Below are positions 1-10,431 of a stretch of 64,000 bases of DNA, one piece after another. Positions within the stretch are counted from its first letter, which is position 1. Every line of letters starts with the position of its first letter. The translations under genes and the position numbers were made by a program. Source of the stretch: Chitinophagaceae bacterium (GTDB lineage: Bacteria; Bacteroidota; Bacteroidia; Chitinophagales; Chitinophagaceae); assembly GCA_016722465.1 (NCBI GenBank), contig JADKJC010000002.1, forward strand, positions 386,501 through 450,500. Direction: 5' to 3'. A model generated the notes under the pieces. The model searched no databases. It was not told the DNA's origin and saw only the letters and a list, made by a program, of their open reading frames with translations.

Positions 1-635
1 TCTTTATTGTTACCCGTTAACGGGCAATGAAGCGTAACAAAATCACTTTGTATAAACAACTCATACAGGCTCACCTGGCTGCAATACGATTCATCTGAAT
101 GACCGCCGGTATAAATCACCTGCATTCCAAAAGCATGAGCAATAGCAGCTACCTGCCTGCCAATTTCCCCCATACCGATTATGCCGGTTATCTTTTTGTT
201 TAATTCAATGATCGGGTGCAAACTATAGCACCAGTCCTTGGCTGAAGTCCACCCTCCCCTGCTTACACTGTCTGCATTATTACCAACACCATTGCACAAC
301 TCAAGCAATAAAGCAAACGTATGTTGTGCTACAGATTGAGTGCCGTAACCCGGCGCATTGCATACCACTACTTTTTTATTTTTTGCAGCAACTGTATCTA
401 CATTGTTATAGCCAGTAGCAGTAACTGCAATCATCTTTAAATGACTGCCAGCCATAATTACATCTTCATCAATAATAGTTTTATTGGTCACGATGATATC
501 CGCATCAAAACACCTGGCGATCACTTCTACAGGAGCAGTACGGTCGTAGTATTGTACATTGCCCAGTTTTTCAAAAGCAGCCCAGTTAAGGTCGCCGGGG
601 TTAAGGGTGAAGCCATCTGTAATTACAATTTTCAT
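1..635 (-). CDS. D-2-hydroxyacid dehydrogenase, 3' part missing
   Basis: This gene runs off the left edge, so only the first 211 codons are visible. It was translated by hand from the minus strand. The N-terminus MKIVITDGFTLNPGDLNW, the segment AVTATGYNNVD and the NAD-binding glycine motif GIIGMGEIGRQ at about residues 145-155 match the D-isomer-specific 2-hydroxyacid dehydrogenases, probably the glycerate/hydroxypyruvate reductase-like branch. The family reduces 2-oxoacids with NAD(P)H in the cytoplasm. The catalytic Arg, Glu and His lie mostly in the missing part. An in-frame ATG at 650 would add five residues; 635 is preferred because MKIVI begins the first beta strand. It is divergent from the Gfo/Idh gene at 831. 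Confidence 0.85.
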   Translation of the reverse strand, partial: MKIVITDGFTLNPGDLNWAAFEKLGNVQYYDRTAPVEVIARCFDADIIVTNKTIIDEDVIMAGSHLKMIAVTATGYNNVDTVAAKNKKVVVCNAPGYGTQSVAQHTFALLLELCNGVGNNADSVSRGGWTSAKDWCYSLHPIIELNKKITGIIGMGEIGRQVAAIAHAFGMQVIYTGGHSDESYCSQVSLYELFIQSDFVTLHCPLTGNNK

Positions 636-667
636 ATTGTTAGTTTTCATGTGTGCAAAAGAATTGA

Positions 668-743
668 ACCACTAAGTTCACAAAGTAAAGCACAAGGAAC
701 ACAAACCTTGTGACCTTTGTGTTTTTCTTAGGTTCCTTATGGT
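668..743. repeat. Stem-loop of the CACAAAG intergenic repeat type
   Basis: Three nested inverted pairs are visible: CTAAG (72-76 of the 600s) with CTTAG (727-731), CACAAAG (679-685) with CTTTGTG (715-721), and CACAAGG (691-697) with CCTTGTG (706-712). The element lies between two divergent genes. A related, less regular hairpin is at 3353-3425. Its function is unknown; it could fold as RNA in either direction. Confidence 0.6.
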
Positions 744-830
744 AAAAAATAAATCGCTTTTTTATTTCAGCCACCTAAAAATAACCTAATTTAAAGCTCT
801 CAAAAACAAATGCCATAACACTGCTCCATT

Positions 831-2306
831 ATGAAAAACAAAAAACAAGAACAACCAGCCGGCGACAATTCAAGAAGGGACTTTATAAAAAACAGTTTTT
901 TAACTGCCGCAGGTTTTCTCATTCTCCCACGCCATGTACTGGGGGGCAAAGGGTTTATTGCACCCAGCGATAAACTGATCGTTGCAGGGATTGGCGTGGG
1001 TGGCAAAGGCGAAAGCGACCTGGCCAATTTTTTTAAAAGTGGTAAAGCAGATGTCGCTTTCCTCTGCGATGTGGATGACAAGCGGGCGGCAAAAAGCAGG
1101 GAACGTTTTCCTAAGGCAACATATTACAAGGATTACCGGGAGATGCTGGATAAAGAACACAAACATTTTGATGCAGTATCAGTTTCAACCCCCGATCATA
1201 ACCATGCGGTGCAGGCCATGGCAGCCATGCAATTGGGTAAACATGTGTATGTACAAAAACCATTGACCCACGATATTTATGAAGCAAGAATGCTGACTGA
1301 AGCAGCAGTAAAATACAAAGTGGTAACACAAATGGGTAACCAGGGTGCCAGCGGCGATGGGGTACGCCAACTAATGGAATGGTTCAATGCAGGAATTATT
1401 GGTGAAGTAACGGATGTGTATATCTGGACCGACCGTCCTGTATGGCCGCAGGGTATTGCATGGCCTGCTGCACCGGCACCGATACCCGGCACATTGAACT
1501 GGGATCTCTGGCTGGGTACTGCTCCAAAAAAACGCTTTGTTGAAAATGTAGTGCCTTTTAACTGGCGTGGCTGGTGGGACTATGGAACCGGTGCACTGGG
1601 TGACATGGGGTGCCATTTAATTGAAGCGCCTTTCCGGGTACTGGATCTTGGTTACCCAACTGAAGCCACCTGCAGTGTCAGCAGCTTTTACACAGGCAAT
1701 TTCAATCGTGGCTACTTTCCTGATAGTCCACCTGCAGCGTCGAAAGTAACCTTGAAATTTTTAGATAAAAATACCAGCAAACCCATTGTTATTCATTGGA
1801 GCGATGGAGGTATACAACCCGACCGTCCCGATGAACTGGGTGCCAATGAAACCATGGGTGATGGCGGCAATGGAGTACTATTTTACGGCACCAGAGGAAA
1901 AATGATGTGCAGCACTTATGGCGCCAATCCGAGACTGTTGCCACTCTCCAAAAATGATGAAGTAAAAGTTCCCCAAACAATTGCACGGGTGCCGGAAGGT
2001 TCAGATGGCCACTATGCACAATGGGTGGAAGCCTGTATTGCAGGCTACAACAGCAAAGAAACAAAAGCCCTCAGTGCACCATTTGAAATTGCAGGGCCTT
2101 TAACGGAAACGGTGTTGATGGGCAATCTCGCCATCCGCAGTTACGACATCAGGCACCCACAAAAAGAGGATCCTAAAAAATTTGATTACCCTGGCCGTGG
2201 CATTAAATTATTATGGGATGGCCCCAATATGAAAGTGACCAATTTTGATGAAGCAAATGCATTTGTAAAAAGGACTTACAGGGATGGATGGAGCCTGGGA
2301 GTATAA
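831..2306 (+). CDS. Gfo/Idh/MocA family oxidoreductase, Tat-exported
   Basis: An NAD(P)-dependent sugar or cyclitol oxidoreductase of 491 residues. The N-terminus carries SRRDFIKNS followed by a hydrophobic stretch, a twin-arginine signal, so it probably folds in the cytoplasm and acts in the periplasm or membrane. The Rossmann glycine motif GIGVGGKGESD follows at about residue 53, then CDVDDKRA at the second strand. The usual EKP motif reads QKP (VQKPLTHD, about residue 144). The C-terminal domain contains WDYGTGALGDMGCHLIEAP, typical of secreted Bacteroidota and Planctomycetes members. The next gene starts 21 bp downstream, so the two are likely co-transcribed. The substrate cannot be told from sequence. 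Confidence 0.9.
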   Translation: MKNKKQEQPAGDNSRRDFIKNSFLTAAGFLILPRHVLGGKGFIAPSDKLIVAGIGVGGKGESDLANFFKSGKADVAFLCDVDDKRAAKSRERFPKATYYKDYREMLDKEHKHFDAVSVSTPDHNHAVQAMAAMQLGKHVYVQKPLTHDIYEARMLTEAAVKYKVVTQMGNQGASGDGVRQLMEWFNAGIIGEVTDVYIWTDRPVWPQGIAWPAAPAPIPGTLNWDLWLGTAPKKRFVENVVPFNWRGWWDYGTGALGDMGCHLIEAPFRVLDLGYPTEATCSVSSFYTGNFNRGYFPDSPPAASKVTLKFLDKNTSKPIVIHWSDGGIQPDRPDELGANETMGDGGNGVLFYGTRGKMMCSTYGANPRLLPLSKNDEVKVPQTIARVPEGSDGHYAQWVEACIAGYNSKETKALSAPFEIAGPLTETVLMGNLAIRSYDIRHPQKEDPKKFDYPGRGIKLLWDGPNMKVTNFDEANAFVKRTYRDGWSLGV

Positions 2307-2327
2307 ACAATACTTAAAGCAATCACC

Positions 2328-3086
2328 ATGCAATGGCTCACTAATCTGCAGGAACGCAATGCGATACTTTACTGGTTTGGATGGTTTTGTTTGGCTGCCG
2401 GTATTGCCTGCTTCATTATCATGCAAACCAGTTCCGTAAAAGTGAATAACATCAATGCCTTCATCAAGCCATTGAAATTTTTTTTAAGCATCTGGATATT
2501 TAGCTGGACGATGGGCTGGATTGCACATGAGCTGCAGCAGCCCGGCAAAGTACACGCCTACAGTGTAATGGTAGTGATCGTAATGTTATTTGAATTGTTT
2601 GTCATCACCTGGCAGGCAGCCAACGGCAGGTTGTCGCATTTTAATACCAGCAATTCCTTTTACGGAATGTTGTTTACATTAATGGGCATTGCCATCAGCA
2701 TATTAACAGCATGGACATTTATAATAGGGTTGTATTTCTGGAAAGAAGATATAAATATTGAAGCCGGTTATTTGTGGGGCATCCGTCTCGGCATTATTTT
2801 GTTCACTGTCTTCTCATTTGAGGGCGGTGTGATGGGCGCCAAACTGCAACATACGATTGGCGCTGCAGATGGAAGTCAGGGCCTTCCTTTTATTAACTGG
2901 AGCAAACAGCATGGCGACTTACGCATTGCACATTTCTTTGGCATCCATGCCTTGCAGGTGCTGCCCCTTGTTGGGTATTATATTTTTAAAACACCAATGC
3001 CAATCATTTCATTTTCTGCTGCCTATGCCATTGTTGTTACTTATATACTATGGATAGCATTGAAAGGATTGCCACTGTTTAAATGA
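2328..3086 (+). CDS. Multipass membrane protein of unknown function
   Basis: A 252-residue protein with about seven hydrophobic segments: near residues 15-35, 50-68, 78-96, 112-135, 150-165, 205-218 and 225-245. A polar loop contains the conserved-looking stretch DLRIAHFFGIHALQVLP at about residue 195, with several His that could bind a metal or haem. I do not recognise a characterised family. It follows the Tat-exported oxidoreductase by 21 bp, so a link with it (for example membrane electron transfer) is possible but not shown. Confidence 0.75.
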   Translation: MQWLTNLQERNAILYWFGWFCLAAGIACFIIMQTSSVKVNNINAFIKPLKFFLSIWIFSWTMGWIAHELQQPGKVHAYSVMVVIVMLFELFVITWQAANGRLSHFNTSNSFYGMLFTLMGIAISILTAWTFIIGLYFWKEDINIEAGYLWGIRLGIILFTVFSFEGGVMGAKLQHTIGAADGSQGLPFINWSKQHGDLRIAHFFGIHALQVLPLVGYYIFKTPMPIISFSAAYAIVVTYILWIALKGLPLFK

Positions 3087-3150
3087 TCTTCAAAACTTCA
3101 TTACCGGAATTTTTAAAAGTCCGGAAACCAATTCACCACCGTGAGATTAC

Positions 3151-3193
3151 AAAAAGCCCCGTATGGTAGAAACCATCGGGGACTTAGCTTTTT
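3151..3193. terminator. Terminator-like hairpin
   Basis: An outer stem AAAAAGC/GCTTTTT surrounds an inner stem CCCCG..ATGG/CCATCGGGG with one bulged base. A T run follows on the plus strand and an A run precedes it, so it could act in both directions. It lies 65 bp after the membrane protein gene. Two copies of a short ACTTGCTTGCT motif follow (about 3195-3224). The rest of the 3087-3566 spacer holds the two repeats listed next and no gene. Confidence 0.65.
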
Positions 3194-3352
3194 AAACTTG
3201 CTTGCTTTCCAAAACTTGCTTGCTATAAGAAGATTGCACAGCAAATGTATTCCCTAAATAACTACGCCCATGTTATCTTATAATTAAGCCCAGCCTTCAT
3301 TTGTGTTCAACATAATACCGGAACAAGATAGGAATGTCCGGATTTCAACCTG

Positions 3353-3425
3353 ACCCACTAAAGCACAAAGGCACAGCGTATTTACTAAGCAGGCTTTTCT
3401 CAACCTTGGTCTTTGTGGTTAAAAA
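3353..3425. repeat. Imperfect CACAAAG-type hairpin
   Basis: CACAAAG at 3364-3370 pairs with CTTTGTG at 3411-3417, within wider imperfect arms that start CCACTAAAG and end GTGGTTAAA. It looks like the same repeat class as 668-743 and lies in the spacer before the SNF2 helicase gene. Confidence 0.4.
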
Positions 3426-3442
3426 TCTTAACATGACTGAAT

Positions 3443-3508
3443 AAGACTTCCGAAGTTTCTTAAAATTCCTGAGTTTAGTCAGCAACTGTTGAAAACTTCG
3501 GAAGTCTT
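3443..3508. repeat. 16-bp inverted repeat with CCGAAGTTT core
   Basis: AAGACTTCCGAAGTTT at 3443-3458 is the exact reverse complement of 3493-3508. The arms enclose 34 nt. It sits 58 bp upstream of the helicase start. The core CCGAAGTTT/AAACTTCGG recurs in the palindrome at 12049-12075, so this may be a dispersed REP-like element. Confidence 0.7.
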
Positions 3509-3566
3509 TGCCGCATCCCCTTGCTATATAGATCCTTACCCCTAAGTTTGCCGCCAATTTGAACCG

Positions 3567-6425
3567 ATGGAAAGCAAGACGAAGACAAGTTTGATATTAT
3601 CCCCCCAGCAACTACTCAGCAATGATGATATACTGCAGGTACAGCACCTGGTAAAAACCGCTCATGCATTTGACTATGCCCTGCATGAACTCACCATCCG
3701 GGAGATCAATGATTGCTTTCCTGCCTTACCCAAACTGGCAAAGGAAATTTTAGTTTCTTTTAATAAACTGCATTCCGGCAAACGGCATACGGAAATTTTG
3801 AACCGCTACAAGGCCGGCAAGGGCGGCATCGCTTTCGAAACATTTTATGAAAATGCATTATTAAGAGAACTGCAATTGCTGTTTGAACAACTCAAGCCTT
3901 TTGCATCGCTGGTGAAATGGCAGCACCGGTTGATGATCAATAAAAGTAATACCAAAACAGCGCCCTGTGTATTCAGCACGTACAAACCATTGCTGCAATT
4001 TGAAGTGGTAAAAGAAAACAATGCGCTGCAGTTAAAAACATGGGTGGTACTCAACGGTACTCCATTTAATTTGGAAAGCTTTACCCGCTATCATTTCTTA
4101 CTGCTTTCCGGCAGTGAATATTTTTTACTCAGTCACAAAGATTTTAAAACCCTGGAATGGCTGCAGCAGATCGACCCCACAAAATACAGTGGGGATGCAG
4201 ATGCAATGGCACAACATATTTTAGCAAAGCTGGAAGAGGATTATACCGTCAACAGGAACAATCTCTTCAACCAGAATATCATTGACAGCTTACCGGTGAA
4301 CAGGATATTGCTGAGTGAGATCAGCGGTTCCTTTCTCGTACTTACACCACAGTGGGTGTACGATGGTTTTGTGGTAGAAGGCCCCTGGCAACCTGTTTAT
4401 GATATCAGCAAGGCAGGTGAAGCCTACAGCATACAACGCAATAAAGAAGCGGAGCAACAATTTTTGCAGGAATTAAAATCCATGCACCCCAATTTTGCAA
4501 AGCAACTGAACGGCTACTACTACCTCTCCTTTGCCGATGCTCAAAAAAAGCAATGGTTCTTAAAAGCCTACCATCATTTACTGGAGCAAAATATTCCCTT
4601 GATTGGCATGGACATGCTGCAGCATTTCCGATATAGCAGCCATAAAGCAGCTACCACTTTCAACATCATACAGGACAGTAACAACAAACTAACGGTGGAG
4701 TTTGAACTAAAATTTGGAGACGAAACTGTTGGATTGCAGGACCTGCAGAAAACCTTGCTGGCTTCGCAAAAAGCCATCCTCTTAAAAGACGGCAGCCTGG
4801 GCGTACTGGGCGGCGACTGGATGGAGCAATACGGCATGATCATCAAGCATGGCAGCATCATCAATAAAAACACCATTACTGTTGCCCGCTGGATGACACT
4901 GACTGAAGGCGATACAGCCGAAGCATCCGTGGTGCTGAAACCCGTTATCAAAAATGAATGGTGGCAGAAATGGCAGCAGTGGCAGCAGCCCGATACTATT
5001 TTATATCCTGTGCCTGTCAGCGTGAATGCTATCCTCCGCCCCTACCAGCAAAAAGGTTTTGAATGGATGGCTTTACTGGCAGAAGCTGGTGCAGGTACCT
5101 GCCTGGCAGATGATATGGGCTTGGGTAAAACCCTGCAAACAATTTGTTTCCTGGCGCATTACCAGCAGCAATACCCCGGGCAAAAACACCTGATCGTTTG
5201 CCCCTCCAGCCTCTTGTATAACTGGCAGCAGGAGTTTGAAAAATTTGCACCATCGCTCAGCACTTTCATTCACCATGGCCCGGGCAGGGACATTAAAAAC
5301 ATTGAAGACGACACACATCATATCATACTAACCACCTACAATACCCTGAGAAGCGATATTGATGCAATGGCAGGCATCCCCTTTGGCATTGCAGTAATTG
5401 ATGAGAGCCACAATATCAAAAACCCCAGCGCCCTCATCACAAAAGCAGTGAACCAGCTCAATGCCGCCAGTCGTGTTGCATTGAGTGGCACGCCGGTAAT
5501 GAACAATACTTTTGACCTCTATGCACAATTGAGTTTTTTACTGCCCGGCATGTTTGGCAGCAGGGAATTTTTCAAACGGGAATATGCCGATGCTATTGAC
5601 CGTGACCAAGACCCGGAAAAAATTGCCGCCCTCAAAAAACTCACCGCTCCCTTTGTGCTGCGCCGCACCAAGGAACAGGTGGCCACCGACCTGCCGGAAA
5701 AAGTAGAAAGCATTTTGTGGTGCGAAATGGGCGCTGATCAGAAAGCAGCGTATGAAACCATCAAAGAAAATATCCGCAGCAGTGTATTCATCGAAATAAA
5801 AGCAAAGGGCCTGGGCAGCGGCAAGCTCAGCGTGATCAATGGCTTGCTCAAACTGCGGCAGGCCTGTAATAGTTGTGAGCTAGTAAAAGACGAGGAAGTA
5901 TTTACTTACGATTCCATCAAAACAGAAATTTTAATAGAAGAATTACAGAATATTATTCCCGGTCACAAAGCACTCGTGTTCTCCCAGTTCACCAGCATGC
6001 TCGACTTACTGGAAAGAGATTTCACCAAAAACAATATTCCTTACTGCAGGTTGGATGGAAGCACCCCTGTTGATCAGCGGCAGGAACTCGTAAATAATTT
6101 CCAGCAACCCGATAATGTTGCCAAAGTATTTTTGATCAGCCTCAAGGCCGGCAATGCCGGGCTTAACCTTACTGCTGCCGACTATGTATTTTTATTTGAT
6201 CCATGGTGGAACACGGCGGTGCAGCAGCAGGCCATTGACCGTACTCACCGTATCGGGCAAACGCAAACCGTATTTGCCTACAATATGGTATGCAAGGGCA
6301 GTATTGAAGAAAAGATCATGCAGCTGCAGCAACGCAAAAAGAAACTGGCCGATGAACTCATTACCGAGGAAGAAAGTTTTGTGAAGGGATTGACGGAAGG
6401 GGATATTGAGTTTTTGTTTAGTTAA
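3567..6425 (+). CDS. SNF2-family DNA-dependent ATPase/helicase
   Basis: A 952-residue SNF2/RapA-type ATP-driven DNA translocase. The first 480 residues have no motif I recognise. The helicase core follows. Motif I is ADDMGLGKTLQT at about residue 513. Motif II is DESH at about 611, where many relatives have DEAH or DEAQ. Motif III is LSGTPVMNN at about 640. The second lobe has KALVFSQFTSML, LDGSTPVDQRQELV, the motif V segment LKAGNAGLNL, and motif VI QQAIDRTHRIGQ at about 887. All catalytic motifs look intact. Such proteins remodel protein-DNA or polymerase complexes; some belong to defence loci. A short relic of a paralogue's C-terminus is at 11942-12025. There is no close partner gene on the same strand. 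Confidence 0.93.
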   Translation: MESKTKTSLILSPQQLLSNDDILQVQHLVKTAHAFDYALHELTIREINDCFPALPKLAKEILVSFNKLHSGKRHTEILNRYKAGKGGIAFETFYENALLRELQLLFEQLKPFASLVKWQHRLMINKSNTKTAPCVFSTYKPLLQFEVVKENNALQLKTWVVLNGTPFNLESFTRYHFLLLSGSEYFLLSHKDFKTLEWLQQIDPTKYSGDADAMAQHILAKLEEDYTVNRNNLFNQNIIDSLPVNRILLSEISGSFLVLTPQWVYDGFVVEGPWQPVYDISKAGEAYSIQRNKEAEQQFLQELKSMHPNFAKQLNGYYYLSFADAQKKQWFLKAYHHLLEQNIPLIGMDMLQHFRYSSHKAATTFNIIQDSNNKLTVEFELKFGDETVGLQDLQKTLLASQKAILLKDGSLGVLGGDWMEQYGMIIKHGSIINKNTITVARWMTLTEGDTAEASVVLKPVIKNEWWQKWQQWQQPDTILYPVPVSVNAILRPYQQKGFEWMALLAEAGAGTCLADDMGLGKTLQTICFLAHYQQQYPGQKHLIVCPSSLLYNWQQEFEKFAPSLSTFIHHGPGRDIKNIEDDTHHIILTTYNTLRSDIDAMAGIPFGIAVIDESHNIKNPSALITKAVNQLNAASRVALSGTPVMNNTFDLYAQLSFLLPGMFGSREFFKREYADAIDRDQDPEKIAALKKLTAPFVLRRTKEQVATDLPEKVESILWCEMGADQKAAYETIKENIRSSVFIEIKAKGLGSGKLSVINGLLKLRQACNSCELVKDEEVFTYDSIKTEILIEELQNIIPGHKALVFSQFTSMLDLLERDFTKNNIPYCRLDGSTPVDQRQELVNNFQQPDNVAKVFLISLKAGNAGLNLTAADYVFLFDPWWNTAVQQQAIDRTHRIGQTQTVFAYNMVCKGSIEEKIMQLQQRKKKLADELITEEESFVKGLTEGDIEFLFS

Positions 6426-6611
6426 TATGTTTTTGATCCGATTACAGTCAACGGACTCTTTGAAACACCAGGAACGCTGAATTTTAAACTAACATTGCGT
6501 ATACTACCCACAAAAGGTTAAATCACCCGGTAATCAGGAGTAAAACGTAAACCACTTTGCAGCAGGCGGGCTTGCAGGCAGCCTTACAGTATAAATGCTT
6601 TCTATGAAGAC

Positions 6612-7951
6612 TTACAATTTTTTCAGCCTCATTTCCACTCTTCTATTTTTTGTCCTGTTTGTTTCGGTATCATTTGGAGCTACGGGATGGTCAGGTCCAA
6701 AACCAATTGCAATAACCCGGTCTTCAGCAATTCCCCTTGCAACAATATAATCTTTGCAGGCCTTCACCCGTTTATATGAGAGTGAACGGTTGTATTCTCT
6801 TTCTCCTTCTGACGAAGTATGGCCGGATAATTCAATTTCAGCACCGGGGTTTTCCAGTAGAAAACTAACCAGTTTTTCCAATTCGGGCTTTGAATCATTC
6901 CTGATCACCGCTTTTCCCTGGTCGAATAAAATATTATTCAGCGTGATTGTTTCTCCTGCATTAATCCGCTTTTTATTAAATTCTGCTGATTTACCTTTTT
7001 CTAAATAAATCATCACTTCCGGGTTATCTTCCCCCTGCCCGATATCTGCTGTTCCGGATCCATCGGTATAACCAGCTGCAGATGCCCTGAGTACTTCAAA
7101 TCCGGCAGGAATATCCCTTAACTCAAATTCACCATTGCTGTTCGTTTCAACCGATCTGTTATCCGCAGTAAATATTTTAGCCCCGGCAACCGGGTTTTCA
7201 GAATCTTTTTCCCATACTTTCCCCCTGATATTCCCCATACAGCTGTTTTCCAGTTTGCGGTTCACCAGCAGCCGGACGAAGTCAACCGCAAAACCATCAG
7301 CCGCACCGGTTGATTCATCAATTAATAAATTGATATTACCCGAATTTGAAAGCAGCGGGTAAAAATCTGCTGTTAACGGGATGGAGATCAATTTTCCCAC
7401 CGGCCCGGTTTGATCGATAGCGTTCAGTAATTTCTCCCCTTCAACAAACCGTTTGCCATTGATAAGCAATCGGAATTTTGAACAGAGGCTGGGCGCCTGG
7501 AAATCGTCAATAAAGATCTGCAGGTAAATATTTTTTATGGTTACTCCTTTTAAAACTTCTGTTGGGATCTTCCAGGTTACCGGTTTGTATTTTATTTCGT
7601 TGAAACTTGCTGAATAGCCATCACTGCCGCAATCCTGTGTTTTTGCCGGGTTAAATTTTGACGAAAGAAGGATACGGTCAAAACCCTGCAAATCCAGGGG
7701 GTTAATATCCCATGGATAAGAATGCGATTCGGTCATTCTGCTACAGAACGGATCAAACCCCTGCGGCCATCCAAAACCCAAATTATCAACATCCCCCATC
7801 CGAATGATAAATTCAGCCTCCTGTGTGTTGCTCAATACAACCTGCTGCAACTGCCAATCAGTATCTGCCGATACAGTTTTACCTGGGCATCCAGGTTAAT
7901 TACACTGAAAAAATGCAGCAGTAATATTGAAAATAAATGTAACTGTTTCAT
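6612..7951 (-). CDS. OmpA-family outer membrane protein, reading frame broken near the N-terminus
   Basis: The long open frame covers 6612-7850 and beyond to about 7895, but has no good start and no signal peptide. A second frame starts at ATG 7951 with MKQLHLFSILLLHFFSVINLDAQ, a clear signal peptide, and stops at 7832. Adding one base to the four-T run at 7877-7880 joins the two into 446 residues. The mature part has an N-terminal beta-rich region, a carboxypeptidase-regulatory-like segment (NIRGKVWEKDSENPVAGAKI), and a C-terminal OmpA peptidoglycan-binding domain (NILFDQGKAVIRNDSKPELE, later SYKRVKACKDYI and NRTKNRRVEMRL). It probably links outer membrane and cell wall. Whether the break is a sequencing error or a real mutation cannot be decided here. 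Confidence 0.85.
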
Positions 7952-8407
7952 GGCTTTATTTTTTAGGTTAATGTAATTTAATAAGTTGTGCAATGGCCAT
8001 AAGGAATAAGCTTTTAATACCGCAGGTTAAAGGAATAAAAATGTACGTAAATATTTGATGACACAGATTAATTGAATGGTTGATCCCGGTCACCGGTCGT
8101 TAATTTTCCTCACTGTCCTGCTTAAAGGCAGGTGTTGCCTGCTGTTCCGGTGGTCACGGGATGCCCATTACCAGGTTAAGTGACGTGGATCAACAGGTAG
8201 TGAGATCTGCACCAGATGAGTGTAAACTAAAATACCTGGATGTAGATTAGCTGTACGGGGAAGCACTGTCATCATTTCTATTACAAGCCCCGGGTGAAAT
8301 CACCCTGAAAAATACCGTTAAAATACCCTTGACCAGCAATCTTATTTTACAGACTTTTATAAGCGCAAACAACAATAAGGGTTACCATTTCAAAAACCAA
8401 CCAGCTC
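7952..8407. other. Spacer between divergent genes, with an imperfect inverted repeat
   Basis: No gene is visible. An imperfect inverted repeat pairs ATCCCGGTCACCGG (about 8082-8096) with CCGGTGGTCACGGGAT (about 8147-8162), with a smaller CAGGTGTTGCCTG stem inside. The promoters of both flanking genes should be here, but I cannot place them. Confidence 0.4.
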
Positions 8408-10431
8408 ATGCATCCTGATAACTTACTTAAAAATCCGCCGTTCAGGCAACTGAAAGGCTATGCATTTGACCCCTCGCTGTCCTTACTGTTAGACACCGTG
8501 GGCATCAATGAAATTGTATATACCATCCCCTGGGAAGAAAACCTGGCCCCTGGGCCGGAAGGCGAATATGTAAAAGTGATTGACCGGGATCCCGGCAGCG
8601 ATGCCGTGTACAAAGCAGTTGACCTGAACAGCAAAGAAATTTTAGCCTGCAATGGATTAACACCTAGTGTAAGTAACCCACAGTTTCACCAGCAAATGGT
8701 GTATGCCGTGGCCATGAATACCATCACTAATTTTGAAAAAGCCATTGGCCGGAAAGTAATGTGGAGTGCAGGCCCAAGGGACAGGCAGACAAACCCCTGG
8801 GCTATATTCAAAAACTGCTGATCTATCCACATGCGGTAAGGGATGTGAATGCCTATTATTCACCAGACAGGAAGGCTTTGCTTTTTGGATATTTCAATGC
8901 CACCCCCAGCGATGTTGACCTGCACATGCCCGGCAGCCTGGTGTTCTCCTGTTTGTCGCACGACATCATTGCACATGAAACCACGCATGCCATCCTGGAT
9001 GGAATATTCCGGCATTATATGGAACCAACTCATCCGGATGTAGGTGCTTTTCATGAGGGCTTTGCAGATATTGTGGCTCTGTTCCAGCATTTCACTTTTC
9101 CCGAAGCCATCAAAAACCAACTGGCCAAAACAAGGGGCAGTTTTAATGCAGAAAATTTGCTGGGCCAGTTGGCGGTAGAATTTGGAAAGGCCTATGGAAA
9201 CTATCATGCATTGAGAGACGCAATTGGAAAAGAAGATGAAGATACCGGTGAATGGAAACCAAGAAAACCGGATGTAAATACGATAAAAACAGATTTTGAA
9301 CCTCATGACAGGGGTAGCATTTTAGTAGCGGTGATATTTGATGCATTCATCAATATTTATAACCACCGTACGGCCGACCTGCTACGTATTGCCACCAATG
9401 GAACAGGGATATTGCCCCAGGGAAGGCTGAATACCGACCTGGTGAACCGGCTGGCAGATGAAGCAGCCAAAACAGCCATGCATGTACTGAGTATGTGCAT
9501 CCGTGCACTAGACTATTGCCCGCCGGTGGATATTAATTTTGGTGATTACCTCCGGGCGCTGGTTACGGCTGATGCAGACCTGGTGAAAGATGATGACCGT
9601 AATTACAGGATCGCTTTTATTGATGCCTTCAGGAAATGGGGCATTTATCCTGAAGATATTTCTATGCTGTCTGAAGAAACACTGATCTATTCTGTAGATA
9701 ACCTTTCAAAAGAGGTGAGTACATTCAACAAAGCCATTGGAGGTTTTTTAAGAGTGTATAAAAACTCCATTGGTTATGAGAACGACCGGGAAGCCATCTT
9801 TGAAAAAACAAACTCCTTTATTACAGGCAGACAAAAAGACGGCAGCAAAACAAAAGGGCTGCATGAATATCTTTTTGGTACCACAGTGCTTAACAAAAAC
9901 AACAACCTGGTGTTTGAAAAACTGACCGGGCTTGTTTTTTCTGATAACTATAAAAAGATGCACATAAAAACATCTGAAGCCTACAAAAGCGGTCCTTCAC
10001 TGGAGATTCATTCCATCCGGCTGAACAACCGGGTAGGGCCCGATGGAAACCTGCAGAACGAAGCCATTATTACGCTTGCACAACGTTGCGGTGTAAAAGT
10101 AGTACATGACGAGGCCAATGATCTGTATGATATCAAAACCTTTACCCCCAATGGCACAAAGGAAAATGAAGAGGAAGGCTGTTTTATTTTCCGTGGTGGC
10201 TGCACCCTCATCTTTGATCTTAACACCGATGAATTGAAGCATGTGATCTCAAAACCGATTTTTGATACTGAAAAAAACAGCAGGCGAAGAAGCGTATATG
10301 TACCAAACAATAAAAGGGCTATCATGCAATACCGCAGCAGCTGGGGCGATTATGCAGCGCTTACCGGCTTTGTAAAAACCATAGAACCCTTTGCTCACAT
10401 TCACCAGATTAAAACTGATTACAATGGCTAA
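8408..10431 (+). CDS. HExxH zinc metallopeptidase (gluzincin-like), interrupted by a frameshift
   Basis: Two overlapping frames form one protein. The first is 8408-8821 and ends in an unnatural tail. The second is open from before 8761 to 10431. One base missing in the AAACCCC run at 8791-8797 separates them; restoring it gives 674 residues with GPRDRQTKPLGYIQKLLIYP across the joint. The zinc motif HETTH lies in CLSHDIIAHETTHAILDGI, and HEGFAD 35 residues later could supply the third ligand Glu, as in thermolysin-like gluzincins. There is no signal peptide, so it is probably cytoplasmic. The last 8 bases overlap the start of the metallo-beta-lactamase gene, which implies translational coupling. 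Exact family and substrate are unknown. Confidence 0.8.

Noticed and set aside
441..713. Plus-strand frame at the left end
   Set aside because: It is antisense to the D-2-hydroxyacid dehydrogenase, which has clear family motifs.
8408..8821. A separate 137-residue gene before the peptidase
   Set aside because: Its last residues are out of frame with the family; one added base fuses it to the next frame, so it is the N-terminus of the same protein.
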